Shown here piece by piece: positions 54,696-64,000 of a DNA stretch of 64,000 nt (the stretch's first letter is position 1; each line of letters begins with the position of its first letter). The notes below the pieces were generated by a model. That model did no database searches. It was given only the letters and a program-made list of their open reading frames with translations, and was not told the origin of the DNA. The position numbers were made by a program, and so were the translations under genes. Origin of the DNA: Patescibacteria group bacterium UBA3291. GTDB lineage: Bacteria > Patescibacteriota > Gracilibacteria > Absconditabacterales > Absconditicoccaceae. The stretch lies in contig DETJ01000009.1 of NCBI GenBank assembly GCA_002361595.1, positions 89,193 to 153,192 on the forward strand. The letters are read 5' to 3'.

Positions 54696-55739
54696 TTACT
54701 TCAATATCATAATTTTTCTTCAGACTTTTTGATTTTCTCTTTTATAAAGTTCTTCAACCACTTCTAAATTCCATTTCAATTTCTCACATAGCAAGGTAAT
54801 CAAATCCTGAATTATATTTTCATGTCAAATATAAACTGGAATGGTAAATACCATTACTGGTCTTTTTTCATCATGCTTATCATAAAAATCTGCAATAGTC
54901 TGGATAAACTGCAAATATAAGTTCTTTACCCAGCGCTGATATTCATAAACTTGCTCGGCTGTAGTAGATTGTTTAATAATTGGTCAAAGCCATCACTCAG
55001 TTACAATTAAAGTTTCATGGTCAAGTAATGGGGCAAATAATTTTTCATCCAAAGGTTTAGAAATATCTTGATCAAAAAAATCAAAAAGCTGATTATGAAA
55101 ATTTCTATTATTTTCCCACCACTCTTGGTTTTTGAGTGCAAATCAAAGTTTAATATCTGAACCTATAAAATCATATCATAAATAATTCGCTATAATTCAT
55201 GTAGTTCCAGTTCCACAGAATGGATCATAGATTAACTTAAATTTCTTATTCTCAGCCTGTGATAATGCGATATTTATCATTGTATGTGTAAGTTTTGCGG
55301 GCATCATTCACATCTGCATACTACGACCAGGTTTTTCAAAATCTGCTAATTCGTACAGTTTAATATTTTGATATCAAAGCACAATCCCCCATTCTGCTCA
55401 GATTTTGATTAGTTCTATTCATTTCTTTTTTACATCCATATCTGTGTGTAAAAGCCCAACTTCTTTGTATCTTTTTAAATTTAATTGTTTTTTGAATTTG
55501 ACAGCTTGATTTTTATCTTCCATTCAAAGAATTTTCTTATCTCCAACGTAATTTTGAATTTCAGAAATTGAGATTATCTTTCACCATTTCACTAACGACG
55601 CCAAAGAACTAATCTGATCTTCTTTTTTAGTATCAAAAACTATCAAATGCTTTCAGACTTTTTTGATATCTTTTGCATCAATTAATTTTAATTCTGCTAA
55701 TGTAATTTCTGGAAAATTCCCTATCACTGCGAAATACAT
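54696..55739 (-). CDS. Trm11/Trm-G10-like RNA methyltransferase (UPF0020 family)
   Basis: 347 residues. An N-terminal domain with a THUMP-like start (MYFAVIGNFPEITLAELKLI) is followed by the SAM-binding core: RSMQMGMMPAKLTHTMINIA, YDPFCGTGTTGIIANYL (motif I), YDFIGSDIK, and TEGWLGP where family members have DPPYG. The enzyme is likely to methylate G10 or another guanine N2 in tRNA. The change of DPPYG to TEGWLGP occurs in the Trm11 group and may mean a partner protein is required. Confidence 0.75.
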
Positions 55740-55876
55740 ATAATCCTATAATAGAATAAACAAATTCAGTATAATTAAATACCACATACTTTCAATTATT
55801 TATTATTACAAATATAATGATATAAAAGGTGTATAAATTCAATTCTAATAAAAATGTCAATATTTTTTAATTTTAT

Positions 55877-55904
55877 TTGATTTTTATAGTCAAATCTTTA
55901 TATT
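55877..55904 (+). promoter_or_regulatory. Promoter of the 55939 gene
   Basis: TTGATT at 55877-55882, 16 bp, TATATT at 55899-55904. It leaves only 8 nt to the ATG at 55912 but 35 nt to the ATG at 55939, favouring the latter start. Confidence 0.55.
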
Positions 55905-55938
55905 CAAAAATATGTTAAACAAAAAAACAAACGAAAAA

Positions 55939-56367
55939 ATGAAAAAAAGTGTTAAAAAAATTAGAGAGGTTAACCTCAAAAAGCCGTTATATGTGCTTTC
56001 AGAGGACTATCCTCTATTGCGTGAGTTTTCTCAAATCATCGATAAATTCGATGAGAAAAGAGATTTGGTGTATTTCTCTGAGTTTTACAATGAGATAATG
56101 CCAGCTGTCAACAGTATAGCCATATACGTTGTAAATAGCAAACTGGCGGGGATTAACAAAGTTATTGACGAATTTATTTTCAAATCTCAAAAAATTGTTA
56201 GTCTTCTCAAGGTTCTTCACTCAAGATTCGGATTAATCAGCAATTATCCTATTGGCAAGGATCATCCAGATTGGTACGCTGTTTCTCAAAAAGAAAGCGA
56301 AGAAATCTTGAGAGACATACAACACATTCTCAAAGAAATGCTTACACTGAAGGATCTCAGTTATTAG
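55939..56367 (+). CDS. Small helical protein with no in-frame TGA
   Basis: 142 residues (151 if the in-frame ATG at 55912 is used). Helical throughout, with basic N-terminus (KKSVKKIREVNLKK) and hydrophobic helices such as KSQKIVSLLKVLHSRF. The few Gly codons are GGN. It has its own promoter and terminator. No family is recognised. Confidence 0.6.
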   Translation: MKKSVKKIREVNLKKPLYVLSEDYPLLREFSQIIDKFDEKRDLVYFSEFYNEIMPAVNSIAIYVVNSKLAGINKVIDEFIFKSQKIVSLLKVLHSRFGLISNYPIGKDHPDWYAVSQKESEEILRDIQHILKEMLTLKDLSY

Positions 56368-56375
56368 CTCTCAAA

Positions 56376-56408
56376 AGAGCCTCTCGTTTAAAAGAGGCTT
56401 TTTTTATT
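56376..56408 (+). terminator. Intrinsic terminator
   Basis: Stem AGCCTCT / AGAGGCT (56378-56384 with 56393-56399) and a T8 run. Confidence 0.85.
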
Positions 56409-56418
56409 TTTTCATTAA

Positions 56419-56961
56419 TTATTTATTATTATCCCTATACTCCATCAATAATTTTCAAAGAATATTCTTTCATTTTCATGTGTTTTGATTTATTCCGAAA
56501 CGCACATCTCATCGATAAGTATACTCTATAATCTTTTTATCTCCTGTCGCCAAAAGCTCTGCTTTTAATTCTGGATTATTATCAAATTTTTCTCTAATAG
56601 CATTCCTCATAAATTCAATTCTTTTTTCTTCATCCTGTTCTAAATTATATAACTTCCTAGCTTTCATAGCTAATCAAAATCCTGTGGACAAAAAAGCTAT
56701 AATTTTCTTTACTCATAAATCATCTACTCTTTGTGCCATATAATATCATTCGCTACATCGATATTCATTTCCATATTCATCAATGATTGGATTTTTTAGT
56801 AGAGTCAGGTTTGAACCATTCTCAAAAATTAAAGTCTGACCTAATTCTTCTTTAGTCAGATTTATTTGTTTAGAATGTGGATGAGTGACCAATGCTGCAT
56901 CCAAAATCTCATTTTTAGAAAAGCTTTCCTCTGTAAGTAAACTCTCGTTAGAATATTTCAT
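56419..56961 (-). CDS. NADAR-domain protein (YbiA/RibX-like)
   Basis: 180 residues. NADAR proteins act on N-glycosidic bonds of riboflavin intermediates or ADP-ribosylated guanine. Motifs visible: QTLIFENGSNLTLLKNP, then EYGNEYRCSEGYYMAQR, MRNAIREKFDNNPELKAELL, ATGDKKIIEYT and the C-terminal NILGKLLMEYR, all in the family order. It is the last gene of an operon after tgt and a methyltransferase, 4 nt from the latter. Linkage to nucleoside-modifying enzymes is compatible with a repair or detoxification role. Confidence 0.8.
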
Positions 56962-56965
56962 AGCT

Positions 56966-57766
56966 CTATTTTAACTCATTTTCTAAAAATTTAGATAATC
57001 ATTTCTTATCGAAGCAACACGCAAAGCTTCACTTATTTTCTTTATAAAATTCTTTTAATTTTGTATTCTCAAGTATTTTTTCTAAATCAGGAATATCTCA
57101 TAAATAATCTATAACATACAGTTTTCATTCAGATTTTAATATTTTTGAAGCTTCTGATAAGAATTTTATTATATCTCAATCTGATTTATTATAAATATGC
57201 GACAACGTATGTGCAATAACCACAAAATCCTGACTATTTTTATCTATTCACTCAATTTTATCTCATGAGGAGGGATTAAGAATCAATCCATATTTTTTCT
57301 GATTTTCTTTCCAGTTTTTTAAATGATTCATCAATATTTTACGTCTACGTAAATATTCTTCAATTTCTGCCTGACGTTCATTATATCGCTGTAATTTTTC
57401 CTGAGCTTCCGCTATTTCTTTTTCATCCTTACTTTCTGGAAGGACATCTATAATTTCTGCCTTTATTTTTTCAAATTTACCTTCATTTTTCCATCTACTT
57501 TTTTCCTGCATCCAATCAATATTCTCCTGCAATTTAGCATCAATTCATTCCTGATTTGCAAACATCGGATCTACTACTATTACTTTCGCTCACTCTTTAG
57601 CCATATCCATCTCAAAAATTCCAAATCATCATCCAATACTCGTAATATTTTTCCCCTTACAGTCTTCCAATTTCAGATTCATAAAATCCAAAAAATTTTC
57701 AGTAATCCGATTTGGACTAATGCTTTTCACATCTACATATCATTCTGGATATTTTTCCTTTTCCAT
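56966..57766 (-). CDS. SAM-dependent methyltransferase, class I
   Basis: 266 residues. Motif I is ITSIGGGFGIFEMDMAKEG with the acidic strand end VIVVDPMF. A long charged helical insert (about 85-160, including EKLQRYNERQAEIEEYLRRR) interrupts the fold before DKNSQDFVVIAHTLSHIY and GKLYVIDYLGD, which resemble motifs IV and VI. Middle gene of tgt-MTase-NADAR; its start is 12 nt downstream of the tgt stop. Substrate unknown; tRNA or a nucleoside is suggested by context only. Confidence 0.75.
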
Positions 57767-57777
57767 TCAGATTTATT

Positions 57778-58920
57778 TTATCATTCTGCTAAAAATTTTC
57801 TTTTCCAATCTTCCAAAATACGCTCAAGATAAACGATATTATGTAATCAAAGTAATGCTCATCAAAGCACTTCTTTTTCACGTAATAAGTGGTGAAAATA
57901 TGCCTTAGTTAAATATCTACATGCATAACAGTCACAATTCGAAGTTAAAGGAGAAAAGTCTGAAGCATATTTTGCGTTAGTTATTTTGATATTTCATTCA
58001 TCTGAAAATATAATTCCATGTCTTCCTAGTCTAGTTGCACTTACACAGTCAAACATATCTATTCACTGCTCTATCGCAAAACGAAAGTCTGCAGGAGTTC
58101 ATACTCACATCAAATATCTAGGTTTATCATTCGGTAATTTAGGTGCGGTATACTCTATTACTTCCTCAATCTTCGATCTTTCTTCTCAGACGCTTACTCC
58201 TCCAATTGCTATTCCATCTCGTGCATATTGTGACAAAAATTCAAGTGACTCCTGACGTAAATCTAAATATGTTCCTCACTGAACTATAGGGAATAAGACT
58301 CCCCTAGTTTCATCATATTTTGGACCGAAATGTTCAAATGCTCTTTTAGCCCAACGATGTGTCATCTGCATTTGACGAGCTGTATGCTTTTTGTCTGCAT
58401 CTCATGGAGAACATACATCCAATACCATCATAATATCAGATCCAAAATCTGACTGAATATCTACTACTTTCTCTGGAGTGAAAAAATGTTTACTTCCATC
58501 ATGTGGAGATGAAAATTTTACTCATTCCTCAGTCAACTTCATTCTCACATTATGAGAAAATCATTTATCATCTTTTTTCCCTAGTCATAAACTGAATACT
58601 TGAAATCCTCCACTATCTGTCAAAATCAATCAATCATTCCAATTTTCAAATTTATGTAATCATCATGCTGCCTTGATTAATTCATTTCATGGACGTAAGT
58701 ATAAATGAAAAGTATTTGCAAGAATTAATTTTATAGGTTCGATATGAGTTCAAATATAATGAGGATCACGTAACAAATCCAATATTATTCATTTAATTGT
58801 CGCTTTTGTTCAGACTGGCATAAAAATAGGAGTCTGAATTTTTACTCCATTTAGCTCGATTTCTCCAACTCTTGCATTTCCCCTTTGTTTAAGTATAGTG
58901 AATTTTAGTTTATTATGCAT
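57778..58920 (-). CDS. tgt: tRNA-guanine transglycosylase (queuine/preQ1)
   Basis: 380 residues, normal Tgt length. It exchanges guanine 34 of GUN tRNAs for preQ1. Visible: the [11 protein letters not shown] substrate motif, the VQGGTYLDLR loop, IGGVSVGE, the nucleophile Asp in [14 protein letters not shown], and the zinc site [18 protein letters not shown]. No queuosine biosynthesis genes lie in the window, so preQ1 or queuine may be scavenged. First gene of a three-gene operon. Confidence 0.95.
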
Positions 58921-59004
58921 TGACTTTTCAAGTAAGATAAACGAAAATACTATAAAGAAAACCCACAAATAAGCAAACGATTTTAATTATTGTAAATAGT
59001 TATA

Positions 59005-59451
59005 ATGCTCGAAGAAATCAAAAAATTAATTTACAGTAAATATAAACCAGAAGATAAAATCTGACTTTTCTTTTCTCTTTTTGATGAAAAATGAAATCTT
59101 TTAATTTCAAATGGAGTTTTGACTACAGACAAAAGTTTAGAAGAAATGATAAACTTATTATATAAATGAATCCTAAGCAAACAAGAATCCAAAACTAAAC
59201 ATATCATCATCGATGTAGTAAACGAAATAATTGAACAAAAAGACGTTGCTGCATTCTTAAATATGGACCCAAAAACAAATTGAGTTCTTCTGGCTGAAAC
59301 TACGTGAGAGAAAACAGGATTAATGCTTCCAAATATGAAATGAATCACTTCAATGAAACAAGCTGTAGCTTGAATTAAGTCAAAGTACCAATTACAATGA
59401 GATGTAACTATTTCTACATTCACCGTAAATGAGTTGATATTGAATAGATAA
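59005..59451 (+). CDS. Hypothetical protein, weakly AMMECR1-like
   Basis: 148 residues, alpha/beta. It starts with a helix, then GLFFSLFDEKGNLLISNG, a long helix and HIIIDVVNEI. Its end, GVLLAETTGEKTGLMLPNMK then SKYQLQGDVTISTFTV, recalls the C-terminal half of AMMECR1 proteins, but the LRGCIG signature of that family is missing. I therefore leave the function open. It is divergent from tgt. Confidence 0.6.
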
Positions 59452-59452
59452 A

Positions 59453-60190
59453 TTAGTTTATTTTAGCCGAACGATGCACTACTCATGATTGATATAATCA
59501 CCTCAATTTATCAGCAAAGTTTTCGGACAAGATTATATTTGATGGATTAGTTATTCAATCTTGATTATTACTACCCTCACGGTTACCAAAATATCTAAAA
59601 TGCCCATTAGCTCACAATACATTATGATATATATAATCCAATTCACAGGAAGCTAACATATCTTCTAATGGACGCCTTTCCCATTTAGTACTCACCGCTT
59701 CCAGTTCCCCTATACAATTTTTCTTTTCTTCAATAAAACACTCAAAGTGCCTCTTTCCTAATAAAGCTTTAACCCATACCCCAGAATTATCTTTTCAAGG
59801 TAAACTAGAATAAGGACCTCATTCCTTTAAATCATTCAAAAGAAGAGCCGCTGCTTGATATATTCAAGGATAATCTAATCTATCATTAGCAATATTTATA
59901 TTATTTATAATGTCTTGTTTCATATTTTCATCCGATTTTAATTCTCATAAATATTTTTCAATTTCCCTTCGAACATTATCAGCTGTAAATTCAAACTTTT
60001 CTTCAGTTAATTTTAATTGCGATTTCTGCCTATTAATCCAATTTTCACCATCCGATATAATTCTTTGTTTCACCATTTCAGAAGTATGTTCCTTAAAATC
60101 TTTATCAGAATACAATTCTTCACGAGAATTTTGATGATTCGAATCTCTATCAATCAATTCTGAATCTGACGTTCACAATTTATTTTTCAT
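59453..60190 (-). CDS. Paralogue of a segment of the 1504-residue protein
   Basis: 245 residues. The first 100 are charged and helical; from there on it follows the giant protein: YQAAALLLNDLKEGG, NSGVWVKALLGKRHFECF, a CELDYIYHNV stretch and LSENFADKLRGLY have counterparts in the same order at about residues 885-1035 of the 30885-35399 product. It appears to be a free-standing copy of one domain. No signal peptide. The start at 60190 is the only ATG; it is convergent with the 59005 gene, whose stop is 2 nt away. Confidence 0.65.
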
Positions 60191-60345
60191 TACAATAAAC
60201 TAATAAACTAAAATCACACAATTATACACATAAACAAAAATAATGCAAAAAATTACCCATAAAATTTCATTGAAAAAAAAGCACCATTTATTATGATTAA
60301 TTAGTTGATTAAAAGTCAGATTTTTAAATTTTTACTTTTTGGAAA

Positions 60346-61353
60346 ATGTTTTATTTACGGCAGGAAAACTACGATCCTAAATATCCGAAATTCCGCGTAA
60401 TAAAATCTCAGCCAGAATTCTGACTTCAAAATTACTTGCTCTACGAACCACTTTCAAATATTATATATTCTACTACTCAATACCCAAAATATAAACACAT
60501 CTTTCTTCTAGATGACCAAAGATTTGCATTTTTTAGCTATGATATTCAGTTTACAGCTGAAAAGAAGCTAACTTTGAATGATATCAATTCTTTAGTGCAA
60601 GAAAAATTATTCAAAGCTGAAAAACAAACAAGAGAAAAGTTCCTTTTTTCTCATATAGATTCTATTCTAGTAAACTGACAAGAAAAACAGTTCTTAATCT
60701 GAGAATCATGAGAAATTTCTTGCAGAATTATTTTGGTTTTTCTCAATAGAGAAACCTGTAGAATTTTCAACGATAGATTCGGAGATTTTCAATCACAAAA
60801 AAATATAGAAATCTATCCAGAAAGTTTCCAGACTATCACATATCTGAGAAATAATATGCATATGGATGACTTCCTTTTGCTATATATTAGAGATTCTCAC
60901 TGTAAATGAGTTTTGATTGAGAATGGATTTTATAGCAAAATAGACAGTATAAATCTGTGAGTAAACGCTCTAATGCAAATGTACAAAGATAATTGAATTT
61001 CCAAGTATCGATACAAAAATTATGAAGAAATAGAAGAAAACCAATTTGCTAAAAATCTTGTGGTTCAAACATTGGAATTTTATTCAGATATGCTATGTAA
61101 ACGAATAAATGAAAAAGAATTCTGAAATCACAATATTTTTGTAGTTTCATCAATTATGAAAAACTGACATTTCATGGAAATTTTCAATAAACTTTACTCA
61201 CAAAGCAATAATAAATATATTGTTCCATTCCACTATTCAGAAGAACTTGACCAATTTGGTAGAGTTCGAGAACCTGAAGACATAGATGCATTAATTTATG
61301 CAAATCGTATTTTATGGAAAGAAATCCAATGAATCAAAAAAACAATAGAATAA
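60346..61353 (+). CDS. Hypothetical protein, alpha/beta
   Basis: 335 residues, soluble. Alternating strands and helices (KHIFLLDDQRFAFFSYDIQF, TCRIFNDRFGDFQ, DDFLLLYIRDSHCKGVLIEN) recall an actin-like or PilM-like fold, but no phosphate loop is certain. No membrane segment. It precedes the hairpin-rich region and rnpB. No terminator directly after it other than the hairpins of the next feature. Confidence 0.6.
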
Positions 61354-61359
61354 AATATA

Positions 61360-61530
61360 TTGTCCTCCTTTTTGAAAGGAGGGGGACCACGTAGTGGTGG
61401 AAGATTTTTAAACATAGATCGTCAAAAATCCTCTCGGCTAAAGCCGTATCCCCTTTCAGCAAATGGGAACAGAAGTAATAAAATAGGTTCTTCGCTAACG
61501 CTCAGAATAACAATGAATGTACTTGAAAAA
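61360..61530. repeat. Hairpin-dense intergenic element
   Basis: No gene lies between 61354 and 61557. Instead there is a chain of short palindromes: CCTCCTTTTTGAAAGGAGG (61363-61381), CCACGTAGTGG, GGCTAAAGCC, and CCCCTTTCAGCAAATGGG. The element is richer in G+C than its surroundings. The layout resembles dispersed palindromic repeats in other bacteria, but I find no second copy in the window. Confidence 0.45.
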
Positions 61531-61557
61531 AAATCTGATTTTTATATATTACATATC

Positions 61558-61882
61558 GTTCAATCAAAGCACAAAGTTTCGGATAACCGGAATTAGGAAA
61601 GTCCTGACATTGAAAAACGGGAGGCATTTCACGGATGCTGGACAGCGAAAGCTCAAATGAAAGTGCCACAGAAACGAAAACTAATCGATTCATTTCGATG
61701 AAAGATGCAACGTGAAGATAGTAATTTAGATTACTTACTTCTACTCAGTTTAGCAGATTGCTATTCGAGGGGCAAACCACTTCCCAATGCAAGCTTCCTC
61801 TCATGAGGAGTGCAAGATCAAAGATTAACTCTTTGCTAGATATATCGTGCTTTAAACACAGAATCAGGCTTATTGGTTGAAC
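61558..61882 (+). ncRNA. rnpB: RNase P RNA
   Basis: The conserved core is visible: GGAAAGTCC near 61597, AAAGTGCCACAGAAAC near 61660, GGGGCAAACC near 61769, and ACAGAATCAGGCTTAT at the 3' end. GTTCAATCAA (61558-61567) pairs with TTGGTTGAAC (61873-61882), giving the terminal P1 helix and the ends. It matures tRNA 5' ends. tRNA-Trp follows 11 nt later, so the two may share a transcript. Confidence 0.92.
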
Positions 61883-61893
61883 AAAAAAAATGT

Positions 61894-61965
61894 AGGGCTG
61901 TAGCTCAGAGGTAGAGCGGTGGTCTCCAAAGCCGCGCGTCGCGAGTTCGATTCTTGCCAGCCCTG
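61894..61965 (+). tRNA. tRNA-Trp (anticodon CCA)
   Basis: A 72-nt cloverleaf: acceptor AGGGCTG / CAGCCCT, D stem GCTC / GAGC, anticodon stem GTGGT / GCCGC with loop CTCCAAA (anticodon CCA), T loop TTCGATT, discriminator G. CCA is not encoded. It reads UGG only, consistent with UGA not being tryptophan here. Confidence 0.95.
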
Positions 61966-61989
61966 GACTAGAATAATTCAATTCTTACA

Positions 61990-62018
61990 TAAAAAGGCTT
62001 CCACAAGCCTTTTTACTT
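61990..62018 (+). terminator. Intrinsic terminator after tRNA-Trp
   Basis: Stem AAAAGGCTT / AAGCCTTTT (61992-62000 with 62005-62013) and a T tail. Confidence 0.85.
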
Positions 62019-62054
62019 TGCTCTGATAGATTTTTAAATAATAAAAAATACAAA

Positions 62055-62936
62055 ATGTGGTGGAATCAGGTAATCAATTCATTTCAATACGTATGGGATA
62101 CGATATGTAAATTCACATATGAACAGCCTTTCATTTTCATCATAATCCTGATTTTACTCATTCGATCATCGATTTCTCGCATATTCAAATCACGCTTAAA
62201 AAAGAAATATATCGATCCATACGAATGGTCTGGAAATACTGACAACAAAGATTTCTATGTTAAATATTACAAAAAAATACAATATGTGGACCTATTCTGA
62301 GCATTAATTTGAATAATATTAATTTTTGTATATATGCTCACCAAAGATAAATTAGTCTGAACTATTTTAGCTGTATGAGTATGATGACTATTGATAACCT
62401 TTCAGACTTTTACAGTTTCTTTGTTCACTTATTTTCTATTAATCGCAAATTATAAAGTCTGAGATACAATAAAGGTTAAAATCAACTGAGATACTGTACA
62501 ATGACAAATATTGTACATAAAACTTCTACATGTATGAATGTCTGGGAAAAATGACTTTGGTGAGAATACCGGAGAATCTTTCGTAATTCCAAACTATCAG
62601 ATGTGGAATAATCCAATTACGAAAGTAGATCTTTCTCTGGATAACTACGCTAAAGATTCTCTCACAATAATCTATGATCCTAAAAATTTCGATAAATCTT
62701 TTGAAGATTTTTCTGTAGGATTAAAAGACTTTTTGGATAATCTCCTTACCAAAAGATCGGCTTCCAATGTTGCTTATTTCAAAAGTTATATATGAGTAAA
62801 ATATAAAATTGACTATAAATACAACTGAGATTGAAAAGCTAATATTCGAATCTGATTCGTTGAAAAAAGAAATAAAGCAAAACATCTCAAAGAGAAAATA
62901 ATATCATTTGTAGAAAATCAAAAAAAAGTTGAATAA
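62055..62936 (+). CDS. MscS-family mechanosensitive channel
   Basis: 293 residues. Membrane helices near 31-48, 86-103, 110-128 and 130-146, the last ones forming the pore region. Then the MscS beta-domain pattern: LLIANYKVGDTIKVKINGDT, VQGQILYIKLLHVGM, and ESFVIPNYQMWNNPITKV. Such channels release solutes under hypo-osmotic shock. The C-terminal part is a basic alpha/beta domain. It is transcribed toward the PLD gene, 54 nt downstream. Confidence 0.82.
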
Positions 62937-62990
62937 ATAAAATATAAATTTATTAAAATAATAGATTGGCTTTATTTTTATGAGAATTTT

Positions 62991-64000
62991 ATGAAAAGAT
63001 TTTCTCAGAACAAAATAGGTATCTTATTATGTATAGTTTTTGTGTTAATCCTTTTTTCATTAATTGACGTAAAACTTTGACCATGATATGAAAGTCAGTC
63101 AGAGAAACAGAAATTTAAATCTGAAAATTTCTTCGATAATCTGAAAGCAATTTCATGAACAATTTTTCAATGACCTACTGATGAACTCTATACTCAATAT
63201 TGAAAATTCTTAGATTCAACAGATGAATACCTAAAACTTGAAACATACGATTTTACCAATAAATTCTTTAAAACTCGTTTTCAGGATATTTCAAATCGCT
63301 GAGTTCCAGTTAATATAATTCTAGAAAACAATAAATACCAAGAATATGGAAATACATTTCGTGAGTTACAAGATTATTTTTCATGAAGCAATAAAATAGA
63401 GCTTCGCAGTGATGAACAAATGTGAACGACTTATGTCCATGCAAAAGTGACTTTGAATGAAGATGCTTTCTGGGTACAAACAGCGAATCTTACTAAATCA
63501 AGTTTTGAATCAAATCGTGAACATTTTTTCTATTCAAGTGATTCAGATTTTCATGACAGTTTAGAAAAGTTAGTCGATGCTGACTGGATTTGAGATGATT
63601 TATCGACTTTAAATCTTCATCCAAATTTGGTGGTTTGTCCATTTAACTGTCGTAATGTAATCAAAACTCTACTCGAAAGTGCAGAAAAATCGATAGTGAT
63701 TCAGACTCAATATATCGTAGATGATGAAATTCTCGATATTCTCCGTAAAAAGTCAGAGCAGATAGATATGGCAATCATTGTCGCTGATACGGATGATAAT
63801 CAGCATTTAATTTCATACTTTTGACCATGAATTGCAAGGACTCTAAAAACTCATTACAACCACACGAAAATGATTCTAGTCGATGAAAAATATTTACTTC
63901 TCGGTTCGATGAATTTATCATCAAATTCATTGGACAATAATAGAGAAATCTGAATTATATTAATGGATACAGGACATATCGCTACATTTGAGAAATGATT
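62991..64000 (+). CDS. Phospholipase D-family protein (cut by window end)
   Basis: 336 residues visible. An N-terminal signal anchor (GILLCIVFVLILFSLIDVKL) indicates a membrane or exported protein. Two HKD-type motifs: His150 in VHAKVTLNED, where Glu stands at the usual Asp place, and an intact one, His291-Lys293-Asp298 in HTKMILVDEKYLLLGSMN. PLD enzymes hydrolyse or transfer phosphodiesters; in bacteria members include cardiolipin synthases and nucleases. The two motifs and the anchor fit a cardiolipin-synthase-like enzyme, but the end is missing. Confidence 0.8.

Overview
The window is AT-rich (about one third G+C by eye) and is read with UGA as glycine (translation table 25). Read with UGA as stop, nearly every conserved gene is broken; read as glycine, TGA falls on invariant glycines: the GxxGxxG nucleotide loop of GalE, the KTG triad of the class A penicillin-binding protein, and the Gly before the HUH motif of a plasmid Rep. 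The only tRNA-Trp has anticodon CCA. Together with streamlined single-copy genes and typical CPR neighbours (TrbC-like pilins with a TraC-like protein, a small ORF before a serine recombinase, giant hypothetical proteins), this points to a member of Absconditabacteria (SR1) or Gracilibacteria. The code assignment is secure; the phylum is inferred.

Layout. 1-2.2 kb: end of an unknown gene, galE and a membrane protein. 2.3-11.1 kb: an accessory island with a rolling-circle Rep, a repeat array, four exported proteins (three are lipoproteins sharing one signal peptide), a hypothetical protein, a small ORF and a large serine recombinase whose 3' end runs into tRNA-Leu(CAA). 11.1-15.3 kb, minus strand: a MurI-like protein without catalytic cysteines, a coiled-coil exported protein, holA, map and a DUF5684-like membrane protein. 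15.5-30.6 kb: a predicted C-H-D acyltransferase-fold protein, serS, a WecG/TagA glycosyltransferase, a membrane/propeller protein, a short alaS, a class A PBP, a permuted papain-fold protein and mtaB. 30.9-40.5 kb: a 1504-residue protein, ybaB, relA/spoT and asnS. 40.5-50.6 kb: small membrane proteins, a GT2, typA, a pilin/TraC locus, folD, a CAP protein and a CPBP protease. 50.7-64 kb: valS, an interrupted tRNA-like gene, a Trm11-like methylase, the operon tgt-methyltransferase-NADAR, rnpB, tRNA-Trp, an MscS channel and a phospholipase D protein cut by the window end.

Most genes are core: translation (four aminoacyl-tRNA synthetases, tgt, mtaB, rnpB, map), stringent response (relA), replication (holA) and envelope synthesis. 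Initiation regions rarely show a clear Shine-Dalgarno; sigma70-like promoters (TTGAcw, 16-17 bp, TATAAT) and intrinsic terminators are plentiful.

Four observations stand out. (1) A 250-nt transcription unit at 53978-54227 has tRNA arms but carries two copies of a structured RNA module between the anticodon-stem strands. (2) The 9-mer AAAATCTGA (or its complement) occurs about 30 times, far above expectation, like a DNA uptake sequence. (3) Seven small genes contain no in-frame TGA, have their own promoter and terminator, and one ends at a TGA just before its terminator, as if written in the standard code. (4) A 245-residue protein repeats a segment of the 1504-residue protein 24 kb away.
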